DNA from: Bryoerythrophyllum caledonicum | Lineage: Eukaryota; Streptophyta; Bryopsida; Pottiales; Pottiaceae | Direction of reading: 5' to 3' | Assembly (NCBI GenBank): GCA_963971425.1 | Contig: OZ020521.1 | Span: forward strand, 13,037,519 to 13,101,518 | Length of the DNA stretch: 64,000 nucleotides | Shown here: one piece after another, positions 30,380 through 41,904 of the stretch | How the letters are laid out: the number at the start of each line of letters is the position of its first letter | Numbering within the stretch: position 1 is the stretch's first letter | Notes under the pieces: model-generated | The model's database searches: none | Seen by the model: the letters and a program-made list of their open reading frames with translations, nothing else | What the model was told of the DNA's origin: nothing | Made by a program: the position numbers and the translations under genes

Positions 30380-32522
30380 TGTGAGCCAAATAAACCGCCC
30401 CCTAATGGGGTGGCTTATCTTGAACACAAGATCCTACATATGGGATGCAGCCCCTTGTGCAAACATAATTTAACCATTCATACAAGCATGATGACCCAAG
30501 GCGTGGTCACTTAAGAGAGTTCGTTAATAATTAGTGACGTAATGGCTGAATTGAGCCTTAGGTTGAATCCAACCTTTAAACAAGCGTAAATTCCGCCTCA
30601 AAGCTTTGTTTCCAATGTTTTAAAGCTCCATTAGGTTCAATTTTGCCTTGTGAACTTGATTAGCACCTTAACCACCAATTCCAGGCCCAAGTGCGACCCT
30701 AACAGCAGCAACCAGCAGACAGGCTCCTCTTTTTATGTTAAAAGTTTAATTCTTCATTATCTTCGTGATTATGACTCCGTTTTTTACGTTTGTTTTTTGA
30801 ACTCTTATTAGTTTTTCTTGCTTAACACGATGGCAGCCTTCAATTGATCATTTGACTCGACCCTGGACCTCCCAGCCAGCGACCAGCAGTGCACCTTCAA
30901 CATATGACTTTATTCAAGATCATGCACCAAATTCCTATGCATGTATCACATTCATTCACACAAGAATCCATCCCAGCCTTACTAAGAGGGAGCCTCCAGC
31001 TGTGTTCACTTACTAATGGCGCTCTAATCGGTTATTTAGTTGAATATATAGCAAACCCTAATTCTACCGAAAAATTGGCAGCGCTTCCGCGTGGTTTTTG
31101 TATTTAGAAAATTAGGGTTCAAGTCATACACATGGAATTGAAGAGGTTCGAGGGAGAAAAGAAAAGGGGCTCCCTGAGTTAATTCGGTTCACCCTCCATC
31201 CTTAGCCTTCGACTTGCTTGGTCAGCTCGTGATCTTGCTCCTCTTGTTCAGCTCTTGATCTTGCTCCTCTTGTTGGTGCTCTTCACTCCGCAGCCTGTAT
31301 CTTCGTCGTCACAGCTTCGATCCGCGCGTTCTTGAGCTTGTTAGAAAGCCAACGTTCTAATCTATCTACTCCTAAACTCTTAGCCCAATTGGACAAGAAG
31401 TCCGCTACTAACGAGGGAAAACCTAAGGCCGTATGAGATCCGCCACCGATCCTCCAGCTGGTCGTCCTCACTCCGCCGCCTGTATCTTCGTCGTCACAGC
31501 TCCGATCCGCACGTGTTTGAGCTTGTTGGAAAGCCAACTTTCTAATCTATCTACTCTCTTATTTTCGCAACGATTGAATCACATTCGAGCCCACAGGAGC
31601 GGAAAATCTGAACCCTACCTCTCTCTCACTTCCACACACCTCTCTCGGTTTCCTAGCTCCTACCACACACCTCTCTCACTCCTACCTCCCACACTTCGAA
31701 TGAGTGCCCTCCAAGGGGGTAACCCCAAGGCCCTTGCTCCCTTCTTTGTTCCCAAGGTCGTTCCCTTCGTCGTTCACAGCCGCCATTTTGGGTGGGCACA
31801 TTAATGGTCACTCTAAACAATAGTAACTAAAAAGCTAATAAATCACTAGCCACCCTTGCATTCAACACAAGTGGGTGTCCCACTAACCAAGGAATATCTA
31901 AATCTAAACTTTGACTCCATGCCACATGTGTGTGCATGATCTCAATAAGTGAGCTATTAGCTAATTTTCAAAGGTGCAAAAATCTAATTTAACCTACCTA
32001 AATTGAATTCCCCTTGCTTGGGGTAATTCCTAATTTACTTAGTGATTGATGAGGATTCTTTTCCACTTCTTTTGGACCCTATTGACTATTTTTTTAAGGG
32101 CTTTTAACGCCCCATTCTTTTTTCTTTTCTCCTCACCATCCTCCTTCTTCTTCTCCCATTTTTTTGGTTTCGTGATTTCTTCATCGTGACCGAATATGGT
32201 CTACAACTCGATAGGAGGTAAATTCTTCTCCACCACTACTCATTTTAATTCTTTTCTAATTTTCTTTTGTCTTTTTTCCCTTCTCTCTTTGCTTTTCTTT
32301 TCTGGTTTATTCCCTTTGTTTTTTCTTCCTTTTTGGCTAACTACATAAATTCCGCGATTGCCCATAAATGGCTCCTCTTTTAGTGAGGGGAAAGGCCACT
32401 TGGCCATTTTAATCAAAAAACCACGAGCTAGTCCATGGGATAACCCATTTTCACCACTCATTAGCCTTAATGGACCCGACGTGAGGTCCATTTATCACCG
32501 TGAGCCGTTTTTGCGGCTTACA
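30380..32522 (-). repeat. 5' LTR of the inverted gypsy element
   Basis: 2143 bp, plus-strand edges TGTGAG and CTTACA, a near-perfect inverted pair like the LTR at 56140-58902. Outer flank is TCGGG. It contains two diverged direct copies of a CAGCCTGTATCTTCGTCGTCACAGC block near 31290 and 31480. Confidence 0.8.
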
Positions 32523-33150
32523 TCGGGACTCATGGACAGGAAGGAATTCGGGCAGGAGATAGAGTTCGGGAGGAAGGAGTCGCGAACCCAAAACACTGTA
32601 GGGGATCAGATTAGTAGCTCATGCATGAGCATCTGGACTTCTACACCAACATGCAACAACACTGATGAGGCCTCGTCCACGTGGTCTACTCCCGACCGTC
32701 TTCAGGTGATGTCGGGACTCATGGACAGTAAGGAATTCGGGTAGGAGATAGAGTTCGGGAGGAAGGAGTCGCGGACCCGAAACACTGTAGGGGATCAGAT
32801 TAGTAGCTCATGCACGAGCATCTGGAATCCTGTACCAACATGCATCAACACGGATAAGGCCTCGTGAACGAGGGCTCCTCCCAACCTCGTTCAGGTGATG
32901 TCGGGACAGGTGAACAGAAAGGAATTCGAGACAGGAGCCGGCCCCTCGTGAGTCGCCATCGGGACTCATGCACCTGCTATCGAGACTAAAGCTCCAACAA
33001 GAAGTTCGGTACAACCATTGCCATCGGACTCATTCACCAACATTTCTGGTGATAGTGTCATGTCGGGACAGGAAGGAATACCGGGAAAGGAAAGGAATAT
33101 CGGGACAAGAAACACCAGAATCTGTAGCATGTGCATGTACCACTATCTGA
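32523..33150. repeat. 189-bp tandem repeat, about three units
   Basis: Unit 1 is 32523-32711 and unit 2 is 32712-32900, both exactly 189 bp and starting TCGGGACTCATGGACAG. A third diverged unit follows, with scattered TCGGGACAGGAAGGAAT pieces to about 33110. The gypsy LTR is inserted at the first base of unit 1. Confidence 0.85.
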
Positions 33151-33199
33151 CTATCACCGGAATCACCACTCATGGACCAGCACCGATCACTATAAACTT

Positions 33200-33620
33200 G
33201 AATCGGTACCCATGCACGAGGTACCTTGAATTGTTCCCGATGCCTCTATAACCAGAATCGGTACCTACTATAAGCAGAATCGATACCCATGCGCGAGGTA
33301 ACGCTGAATACCCACGTGGAAATAATCGGTACCCATGGACGAGGTACCCTCAATTGTTCCAGAATCGGTACCAACCCATGCACGAGGTATCCATGCACAA
33401 GGTACCCTGAATTGTTCCAGAATCGGTACTATAGAGACCTGTATAACCAGAATCGGTACCCCCTATAACCTGAATCGTTCACGAGGCCTCATCACCTAAT
33501 TACCGATTTCTTAAGTGCCGATTTCTAAAGTTTCGAAGTACCCACGGTAACCATGTTGGTGCAAGACTATCACGGTATCCACTATAACCAGAACCAATAT
33601 ATCCAGAATCGGTACCCACT
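33200..33620. repeat. degenerate AATCGGTACC repeat field
   Basis: At least eight occurrences of AATCGGTACC or close variants. They alternate with CATGCACGAGGTACC and CACTATAACC at irregular 20-60-bp spacing. No coding signal. Confidence 0.7.
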
Positions 33621-35229
33621 ATAACCACTATCACCAGAAGTTCAGGGTCATCCCATGCGGTACTCTGCTTACTGAATGCCTGAATGTAGGGTCTAGGCGA
33701 CTGAATGCCTGGATGGAGGTTCTTGGCGAAAGCAATATGCATGAGTCTACAATTTTTGTCGACTGATTGCCTGAGTTGAAATCCGCACATGATGAAATCT
33801 GAACGTTGAGATTTCTTCAGCAAACCCAAACTTGCTCGCCGATACTCAAAATTGCAAGTTGTGATACTTGCACGCCGATACTCAAACCTGAACTAGCACG
33901 TTGTGATGAGATCTGCATGCCGATTCTTGGAATAGTCTTGAACAGTAACTGGGAGTAGTATGGACTTGATATAGGTCGCCGTAGAACTGGTATGTAAGTC
34001 GAAACAGTCTAGACAGGTATACGAGGCTCTAGGAATCGGTGAGAAAGTCAGAATAGATAGTAACCAAGCCAGTCCAATAGAAGGCCTCGTGTACGAGGTC
34101 TCCTTCCGACCTCGACGCTGTCATGTCGGGCAAGAATCTTCTTCCAGTCGGCTCTAGTAGAATGGAAGTTGGGACGTCGGTTTAGGTAGATATAACTTCG
34201 GAAGAGGTAGACGAGAAAGTTGGAGAGGGATTCCCAACAGTTTGTAATACGTCGAGAGAGAGCGCTTCAGGTATTGCAACGACGCGTTAACCAACAACGT
34301 CACAAATTTCTGCACTTTTTCAACCTACTCCAAACCCTAACCCGAAGCAAGTCCAAACAAAGGTCAGTTTTTATACCTCAACGCTTGGTGACGGTACTGT
34401 CGCTGCAGCCATATCCTTGCTCGTGCCTAGCGATACCTACCACACCCACATAATGCGTTAGAACATGCACAGAGACCTTCACAGCAATCACTTATCGGCC
34501 TGTGAGTGCAAGAGACAAAGAGAAGAGGTCAGTAAGCCGCCGTCGAAGAAATGCATTCCTGGGCGTTTACCCTAAACCGAACTATTCTCGTGGAGAAAAA
34601 TCATCCATCCTCATTCATTCACACGAAGAATATGAACAGCCCAACATGTTAAGATGGCCGTCCAACATAACTTATCCACTAAGGTACCGTCACAGTCTTA
34701 CACCAAAACACTTCAAAATTGTTGGATTCTAGTGCAATGAACAAAGAAGGAAACAAAAACTGTGACTTCTAGTTTTGTCCGTAGGATCTCAATTAAGACT
34801 AATTCAGTAACATACTCAAAAAAATTCATTAATTTTGACCGCACGGATTGAAATATTATAGTGTTTGAAGTCAAGCACATGATTCATTATCTTTCCTGCG
34901 TTAACTGGATCAGCAGACTTTGACTTCACTTGGAGTCAAAATTTTGCACTACAAAAGGTCGAAATCCATTACCATCTTGTTAAGCATGATGTTAGTTCCT
35001 TATTCTCCAATTTATGGAGGTAGAAGACGGGTGTAGCATATTCAAAACAAATGTGCAAGGAGTGGAGGTTCAAAATATGCCAATTCACACTTTAATTTTT
35101 TGTGAACTTATTATGTTTTAGATTGGTAATCCGAATGGTCAATATGAAGGTTTACACCACATATTGCTGTAGGTATCATAAAAAGTGAAAAATATAAAGT
35201 TTTCTAGGTTTTATGTGGAAAAGAAGAAG
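33621..35229. other. no gene seen
   Basis: Unique-looking sequence that becomes AT-rich after about 34700. Only short unsupported frames. It is the left flank of the MULE insertion, and its right edge TTTTTTTGG continues at 49611. Confidence 0.45.
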
Positions 35230-35238
35230 TTTTTTTGG
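35230..35238. other. 9-bp target site duplication, left
   Basis: TTTTTTTGG immediately outside the left terminal inverted repeat, matched at 49611-49619. Nine bases is the usual MULE target duplication length. The low complexity of the T run tempers confidence. Confidence 0.65.
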
Positions 35239-35294
35239 GGGGAATGCTATTATGTGAGCGTAGAGCGGTGAGCTGTGAGCGGTGAGCAGAGAAT
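35239..35294 (+). repeat. MULE left terminal inverted repeat
   Basis: GCTATTATGTGAGCGTAGAG followed by three GGTGAGC-like subrepeats and CAGAG. It is inverted relative to 49557-49610. The outer 7-8 bases (GGGGAAT) do not match the right end (CGAGCGAC). Confidence 0.8.
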
Positions 35295-35499
35295 TTTAAG
35301 CGACGACGAGATGAAAGTTCCAAAAATTTAGATATTAGGGATTTATTACCGTGGATTATCAGAGGTTGGATGGATTTTTTTAGTAATTAGAGGTTCTATA
35401 ACCGTGGGATTTGTTTAAAGTGAGTGGGGCATTTTGACATTATATCTGTTGTATTGAAATTTTGAGAAAAAAAGAGCAAACAAAACGGTAGGAGGATTT

Positions 35500-35860
35500 G
35501 ATTTTATTTGATTTTTTTTTATATTGTTGTTGTTGTTCTTCATCTCCATTCATCTTCTTTTTCTTCTTCTTTGTTTTTTTTCTTCATTCTCTTTTCTTTT
35601 TCTTTTTCTCTTTCCATTATTTTCTTATCATTTTCTTTTAAGATTATTCTCTTCTTCTTCTTTTCCATTTTTTCTCTTCTTCATTTCCTTCTTTTCTTTA
35701 TTTATATATATATATATATAATAACGTTTTTACCTTTTTTTCTTCTTCTATTTTTTCTTGTTTAAAATTTTATCTTCATTTTCATTTTCTTCTCTTTCTT
35801 TGTCTATATTTTTATTTTATTTTTATTTTCAATTATTTAAAAACATGTTTTTTGCAATGA
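35500..35860. repeat. pyrimidine-rich tract with (TA)n
   Basis: About 350 bp of T/C-rich sequence (TTCTTC, TTTTC runs) with a TATATATA run near 35704-35722, in the left subterminal region of the MULE. It produces Phe/Leu/Ser frames that are not genes. The rest of 35295-36310 shows no gene and probably includes the 3' UTR of the minus-strand gene. Confidence 0.8.
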
Positions 35861-36310
35861 GAAACCTCAAGCTTTAATACTGGTTAGTGATAACCAGTAC
35901 AACTTCCATCCATATCATTTCTCTAGATAAGTCACCGTTACCCACTAATACAAAATGACTTTGATAAATACAATCCTTGCTAAACTAGAAATTCAAATTT
36001 GAGTGAAACATCTTTGCTAATCATATACACACATCTAATTGACTAACTAAGGGTAAATTCTCATAAATTCTACCAATTTATTTACTTCATTATATTTAAT
36101 ACATTAGTCACTATTTATGGCCCACAAATAAAACTATGAATAGTAGTAGGCCATATACAAAATAGATAATATATAAAATAAATATTTAGAAACACATGTA
36201 ATGATTGTTAGCCAAATTGCACATAAAAAATATGCATGTCGGACTCACAAATCAATGACACTGAAAATACAAATACTAGTAAAATCACGGGCTACAAGTG
36301 AAGACCCTTC

Positions 36311-39300
36311 CTAACTACTATATCCCTCACTAACATCCCCTTCCGAAGCCTCAACATCCATAAATTGTTCCACACTTGAATGGAATGCGCGGCGGGGAGG
36401 AGAAGGAGCAGGAGAAGGAGTGTGTGCATATGCAATAGCCATATCCTCGGCATAGCTTGGAAGCGTGAAAGCCTCTAGAAGGCTCGAACGAAAAGCTCTG
36501 CATAACATACAGTTAGTGATCCGCTAACAAGTAGAGTATATGGATTACAAATATTTTAGAATGGATAAATAAAAAAAAACTTACGCACAGGCAAATCGAT
36601 TGCGTTTTGGCTTCTTTGATGGGCGCTCCTCTAAAAGAGGCTGGCTAGCCTTCCTGACAGCCTTCCTGGCAACCGCCGGAGGAGGAGAAGGCTTAGCAAC
36701 CAAAGGCTGTAGGATTGTAGTGAAGATATCCAGATCATCTTCAAATGCAACAATGTGCCTACCAGTGGCTTGGCAGGCACGAATAGAGGCACCTGCAAGA
36801 ATTAGAAAACATATAAATAATCATATGATAATGGTTAACAATAAATCAAATTGCAAAAATAAATAAAGAGTTCATGAAAGGTACCAGTGGAGGCCTTCCA
36901 ATCCAACACGATGTCACCAGGTTTTGTGAAGGACTCAATCAAGACTTGCATGAAAAGGGGATCTTTTTCCCGTGCACCACGCCAGGGCAAACTCCCTCGC
37001 ATGAGCTGGTTCTTGACGGTGGTGAGATTGAAAAAAGTGTCAGTCTGCTCAACTTCGAGACCCACATCCGAAAGCTCGCGATTCTCTATGATAGAGAACT
37101 GTGATTGAATGGGTTCATCACGGACAAAGAGCTGGATCCAAAAGCGATGCGACTGCAATAGACCCAATCCATTAAAAATCAAAAATGATAAAAAAAATTC
37201 CAAAAGAGACAATGGAATTGGAAAATATATCGTACCGTGGTCGAGGGGAACTTTGGTGATGCCAAGGCAATATCATTAATTCCCCACCAATCTTTACAAA
37301 GGTGGAAGCTATACTGCTCCGCAACTTCTTCAACTTCGGAACAGAGTGCACGATCATCGCAGTGGAATAGAAGAATGGCGGCGTCATCATGCAAATATGC
37401 ATCACCAAACTCAAAAATGGACTCTACATACCGTTCAGGTCGTGAATTCCATTGTGGAATTGTCGAAGGCGGCATTGAAATGCCAGGCACTGGCAGATTC
37501 TCTGGAATGTCGGCGATGATGAGATCCAGACCGGTGTTCTTACAATGTGGAGAAGACACACGACGTGTTCGACCAGAACCAACCTGCATGAAACAATAAG
37601 GAATGAGATGAAATGATGAATAATCTGATGAATAGTCTAAAGAACCAAAATAGGTAATAAATATGAAAAAATACCTGGGTAATAAATTGATGAAGCTTCT
37701 CCCATAATTGATCAGGGCCTGTTGGCCTACCAAGAGTCTCCATTACTGCAAAAAGGGATGCATTTTCCAACATCACCTCCAAAGGATGTATCTGTGCAAC
37801 AGAGGTTGAAGCAGAGGGCAGCTGGCGGACTTTCCGTTGCCCAAGGAGCTCCTCTGTGGCTTGTGCAACACTTGAAGTGGTAGGGAACTGAGATGAAGAG
37901 TGTGGTAACATACCATGTTGGTCACTTGTTGGGGCAGTGATATTGCTAGGTAATACTGAGAATGTAGGAAGACTAGAGGCCGCAGCAGTAGTGGCATCTC
38001 CTACCTCCTTCACTTGCGCAACCTTGTCTACCGCCTCCTTCTGGGCTTTGGTCAAAGGTTTCTTCTTCTGAGAAGAACCGTCGCCACGAACATGAATTGG
38101 TTGAATGGAGTCTTCCTCAAGAAGGTCGACAACGTCGGTAGCTCCAATAGGAGACACAGAAGCAGCATCAAGGCTATTCCTAATGTGTACCTCATCGTCC
38201 GGAGTATAGTTTGGTGAACAATCAAGGTACCAACACCCAGCTTGGAGGTGATTGGTTGCGTACCTCTTTTGTTGCACTGGAGTATACATGCAAAGGTCGG
38301 AGGAAAGCTTGATCCAAGCTTCAACATAGGGTGGGAGAGATTGAGATGGAATGGCATGTTTAGTAATGAGCTCCCGCATCATATATCTGCCAAAAGAAAA
38401 ATATTTAGTAAGCTCAAAAAATTCAATGTAGTAAAAGGAGACAATTATAAATATATAAGGTTCATATATTACCGATATAACACCCGTCTCTCTGCCAATT
38501 GAGCTCCAGGATGATCATCAAATATGGATCCCTTCATAAAAGGAGGGGTAGCATTTGGGTGGAGAAAAGTTTGGAACGCTTTGTCCCAAAGTAAAATTCT
38601 CCAAGACTCCACAAAATCTGAGGGCTTTTTGATGCCTCCAGATGCACTCCAATCAATATTACCCAATTCATCACCAGAAATCTCATTGAACTGCTTGACA
38701 ACACGGTCTTCGATCTGCAAAGAAGATATATAATCAAGGAGTGGAAATAAATGAAGTTACAGAAGAAGAAGAATGAATGCAAGGAAATCACATTACCTGA
38801 GCCCAAAATGTGGCTTTGTTGAGCCAAGTATCAAGGTCTGCCTCCTTAAAATTGGTAGGAAGGAAGCGGTAGGCGGCTCGCCGCATAGTGCCTGAATTCC
38901 ACCACCGAAGCCATTTGGCTTTGAATTCTGGCTCCACCACAGATGTTGCAATCTTTTGAAGCTTCTCAATCGTCATCTCCGGCTTGGAATTTGTACTATA
39001 GTGCAAATTGATCTGTTGCCCATAAAAAATATTTATGATATATGAGAATAAATAAAATATGAAAAGTCATGAAAGACAGTATATGTAAATGACATGAAAG
39101 AAGAAATAGAGATGAAATGCTCTAACCTGATTGAAGAAATCCTCCCCATTTCTAGGATTCGCCACAGTCAAGTACTTTAGAAAGTCCCTCTGCTTAATGA
39201 CTTTAATGGCTTTTTCTGAAGCAGCCTGCATGACCCCCCACACGGCCTCCGCAGTCCTATCCTTCTCCTGAGTACGATCATTGTACTCACGGACAGCCTC

Positions 39301-41904
39301 ATCAGAAGCACGGGATATGTCCGCCTGGGGATAAGTTTCTATTATCAGCAACTGAGTATTTATTAAATATTGAGTGAAATAATCTTGAAATCTCAAATGT
39401 GATAAAAGAAAACGCACCCGATACAAAAAGGAGATGAAGACATCAACCGTGAGAGGGAACCACGTCGGCCTACTCTTTTTTATTTTTCCACAAGTTTTGT
39501 ACTCAGTGGGAGTCAGCAAGTCACGAAAGTCCTCCAATGAAAGTGCTCCAAAATATCGCATCCGTGTCAATCGAGCAGGGAGACTGGTCTTGACATGATC
39601 ATTTTGAGTGGACCTAATTTGAGAGTGGTTAAAGAAAATAAATGAAAAAATGGAATTTGAATAAATAGAAATTTCAAAGACATACCAGTTAACGTCATTC
39701 ATTGCATTCAGAAGAGGTCCAATGCGGCCTCGGGGGTCCAAGACGATGCAGATGACTGAGAAATGCCAGCGAGCCTCCTCAGAATGATCGTTGTTGATTT
39801 TGCGCCACCAAGCGGAGAATCTGTGATTGCCATCCCAAACATAGAACATCTTACCTCTCAGATGAGCGTATAAAGGTGAAGACTCAAGCTGGGCGTCAAA
39901 CCGGTCATTTGCATCATGCCAATGATGACCCCAAGAAATCCGATGCTCGTCTCCAACGTCAGTAGTGGTCTCCTTATCATTGTAGATGGACACGTATAGA
40001 GCACGATCTGCATCATCATATCCATCACAATCTTCAAAAAGAATCTCCAAGCGTCGGACATCCACCTCTTGAACTGGTCTAACTCGTGGCAAAGGTAAGA
40101 GCCTGCATAATGGGATTCGTAACCCTGAATCCAAAGATCGCATGCTATTTAAAACGGAGTGATAGTCTCGCTTCTCCAACTTGCGCCGCAATCGCTCCCC
40201 TTCTTTAGCATCGTGGCAATCTGGTGGACACTTCACCGTTGTGCAGTCGTCGGAGTCGGCAACTGAATCCACCGAATCAGAGACCTGTATCCAAATATTA
40301 AAGAATTCACTAAATCATAGCAATACTAGATAATGCCAAAGCTTTCAAAAAAACAAATCAAGGTAACACACATATCATGAAAGTAGAGTGGTCTCAATAC
40401 ATTCAAAATAGTCAGGGTTAACACATGCGGCACATTAAACATGGGGCATGAAATATGAGCACAGGATAATTTCCATGAAAAGTCCAATTAAATTGACATT
40501 ATTTCAAATCGAACAGGAGCACAACACTTACGTCCATATAAACATATCATAGTATAGACAATGTGCACAATTCAGGCAGAATATTAACCCCTAAAGTCGA
40601 AAGGCCTCTAAACTGCCAAAAACCCTCAAAACTGCCCTCTTTCAATGCAAGGTGAAAATCTTTATCTTTTGACAAATTTTCGAGTATGTAACCGTAAGAT
40701 CTAGTACCTAACTTATACATGTACATGCATACCAAATCTTAGATTCAAATTTCTCACCATTTGTGAGATCGAAATGATCAAAGTTGAAACAAACCATTTT
40801 TTCCTTGTTGTAGAATGGAAAACTAATGTATTGGGGGCCAAAAAACAATTTTTGACAGGAAATTTGACATGAGGCTCTTCAAATTCTTGTTCCTATGTGA
40901 GTATATGTCCATATGATTTTTACCATCTCAGGACCTATAAAACCTTAAGAAATGCTTAATTTTTCACATAGAGGTATGCTGATATACAAATACAAAAGCT
41001 TAATTTCAACAATACAGGCATGAAAAAGAGTATTGAATTGAAAATCCAAACGGTGAGATCATGCTTTACTACCCCTTTTACATGAACGAAAAACAAAATT
41101 CGAAAAAATGTAAAATCTCAATTTTTGGTGAATTTTTGAAGTTACTGCGATCTATCTGATTTTGGGCAGATTTTGAGAACAAATGAGCATACACTGCAGT
41201 TTTGGACAGATTTCAGCATGCCCTAACAGTGTTTTCAAACTTTGACCGTGATTATCTCCTAAAGTATGAGGAATTTTGAAGCATGAATGGTGTCATTTTA
41301 AAGGTATGGGAAAACTCTACAACCTTCCAGAAGTCGATTTCGACTTTAGGGGTTAACAAGGACATATGGGAGTACTTCGAGATCAAGACCTACATGGGCT
41401 TCATTGACGTGAAGAATATGCATGCACAGACCATCGACGCGTTGATGCTGCTCGACCTGCTACCTTTGAAGATCTCGACCTTTGACCGTGAATATCTCCT
41501 AAAGTATGAGGAATTTTCAAGCATAAATGGTGTCATTTTAAAGGTCTCGGAAAACTCTACAATCTTCCAAAATTGTAACTTCATAAGATCTTAATTTAGT
41601 AACTGAGAGCCTGACCAGAGTCAGATTGACAACATTCTGGTCGATTTCGAATTTCGGGGTTAAGGCTTACCTCAGTCGCCATGCAAGGGTTCGGGGCCGA
41701 AGGCTCCAGCAGCTCTACATCCTGTGTCATCTCGGCTCCCTCCTGTGACCAACAAGAGAACCGTAAGGTTTTCAAAACATTTTGCATCGAGCGCACCAAG
41801 CGCAAATACAGTTATCAACTGAAAGAACCGTAATCAACTGGAAGACTTACATTCGTAACAACAGGAGGGTTCGGTGCCGAACTCTCTCCGAGAGGGGCCT
41901 CCAT
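36311..41904 (-). CDS. transposon-borne ParB-like / DNA methyltransferase-like fusion protein, 12 exons
   Basis: Exons (minus): 41904-41851, 41742-41671, 40284-39686, 39613-39418, 39324-39127, 39012-38797, 38714-38473, 38386-37675, 37583-37236, 37152-36885, 36792-36585, 36497-36311. All introns are GT-AG and the sum is 3300 bp (1099 aa) without a stop. Residues 98-240 look ParB/Srx-like: IPLCRLLPLPRV at 99-110 and YVWDGNHRFSAWW at 190-202. The middle (310-760) is unassigned, with a Lys- and Ser-rich linker. Residues 764-990 resemble a beta-class N6/N4 amino-methyltransferase, with motif IV (LDLIIADIPENL, 782-793) before motif X/I (TKPGDIVLDW to GRHIVAFEDD, 955-985). The tail has a basic RPSKKPKRNR. 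Motif IV is DIPE, not DPPY/SPPY, and motif I is DWKASTG, so catalysis is doubtful. The first two exons share SAPNP and look duplicated. The start could lie further upstream. Confidence 0.75.
40285..41670 (-). other. long intron of the methyltransferase-like gene
   Basis: Inferred 1386-bp intron (GAG|GTAAGC ... ATACAG|GTCTCT), phase 0 on both sides. It carries a 95-bp direct repeat at 41239-41332 and 41480-41574. Between them is a stop-free, less AT-rich stretch reading NKDIWEYFEIKTYMGF on the plus strand, possibly a captured gene fragment. An inverted pair of TTAACCCCTAAAGTCGAAA-like words lies at about 40584 and 41338. Confidence 0.55.

Larger units (their letters stand above)
28828..32522 (-). 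mobile_element. partial gypsy element, inverted relative of the one at 56140
   Basis: Minus-strand order: 5' LTR (32522-30380), PBS, about 1.5-kb leader, start of gag, then the N gap. Leader and PBS match the plus-strand element at 56140-64000: same PBS, and a shared block with the words GAGGCCCTCCCA, GGGCGCCCTT and CCCGGGCA. The 5' LTR landed in a 189-bp tandem repeat. The rest of the element is lost in or beyond the gap. Confidence 0.85.

Noticed and set aside
35508..35765. 85-codon Phe/Leu/Ser frame resembling a membrane protein
   Set aside because: Product of a simple T/C-rich tract with a TA run.
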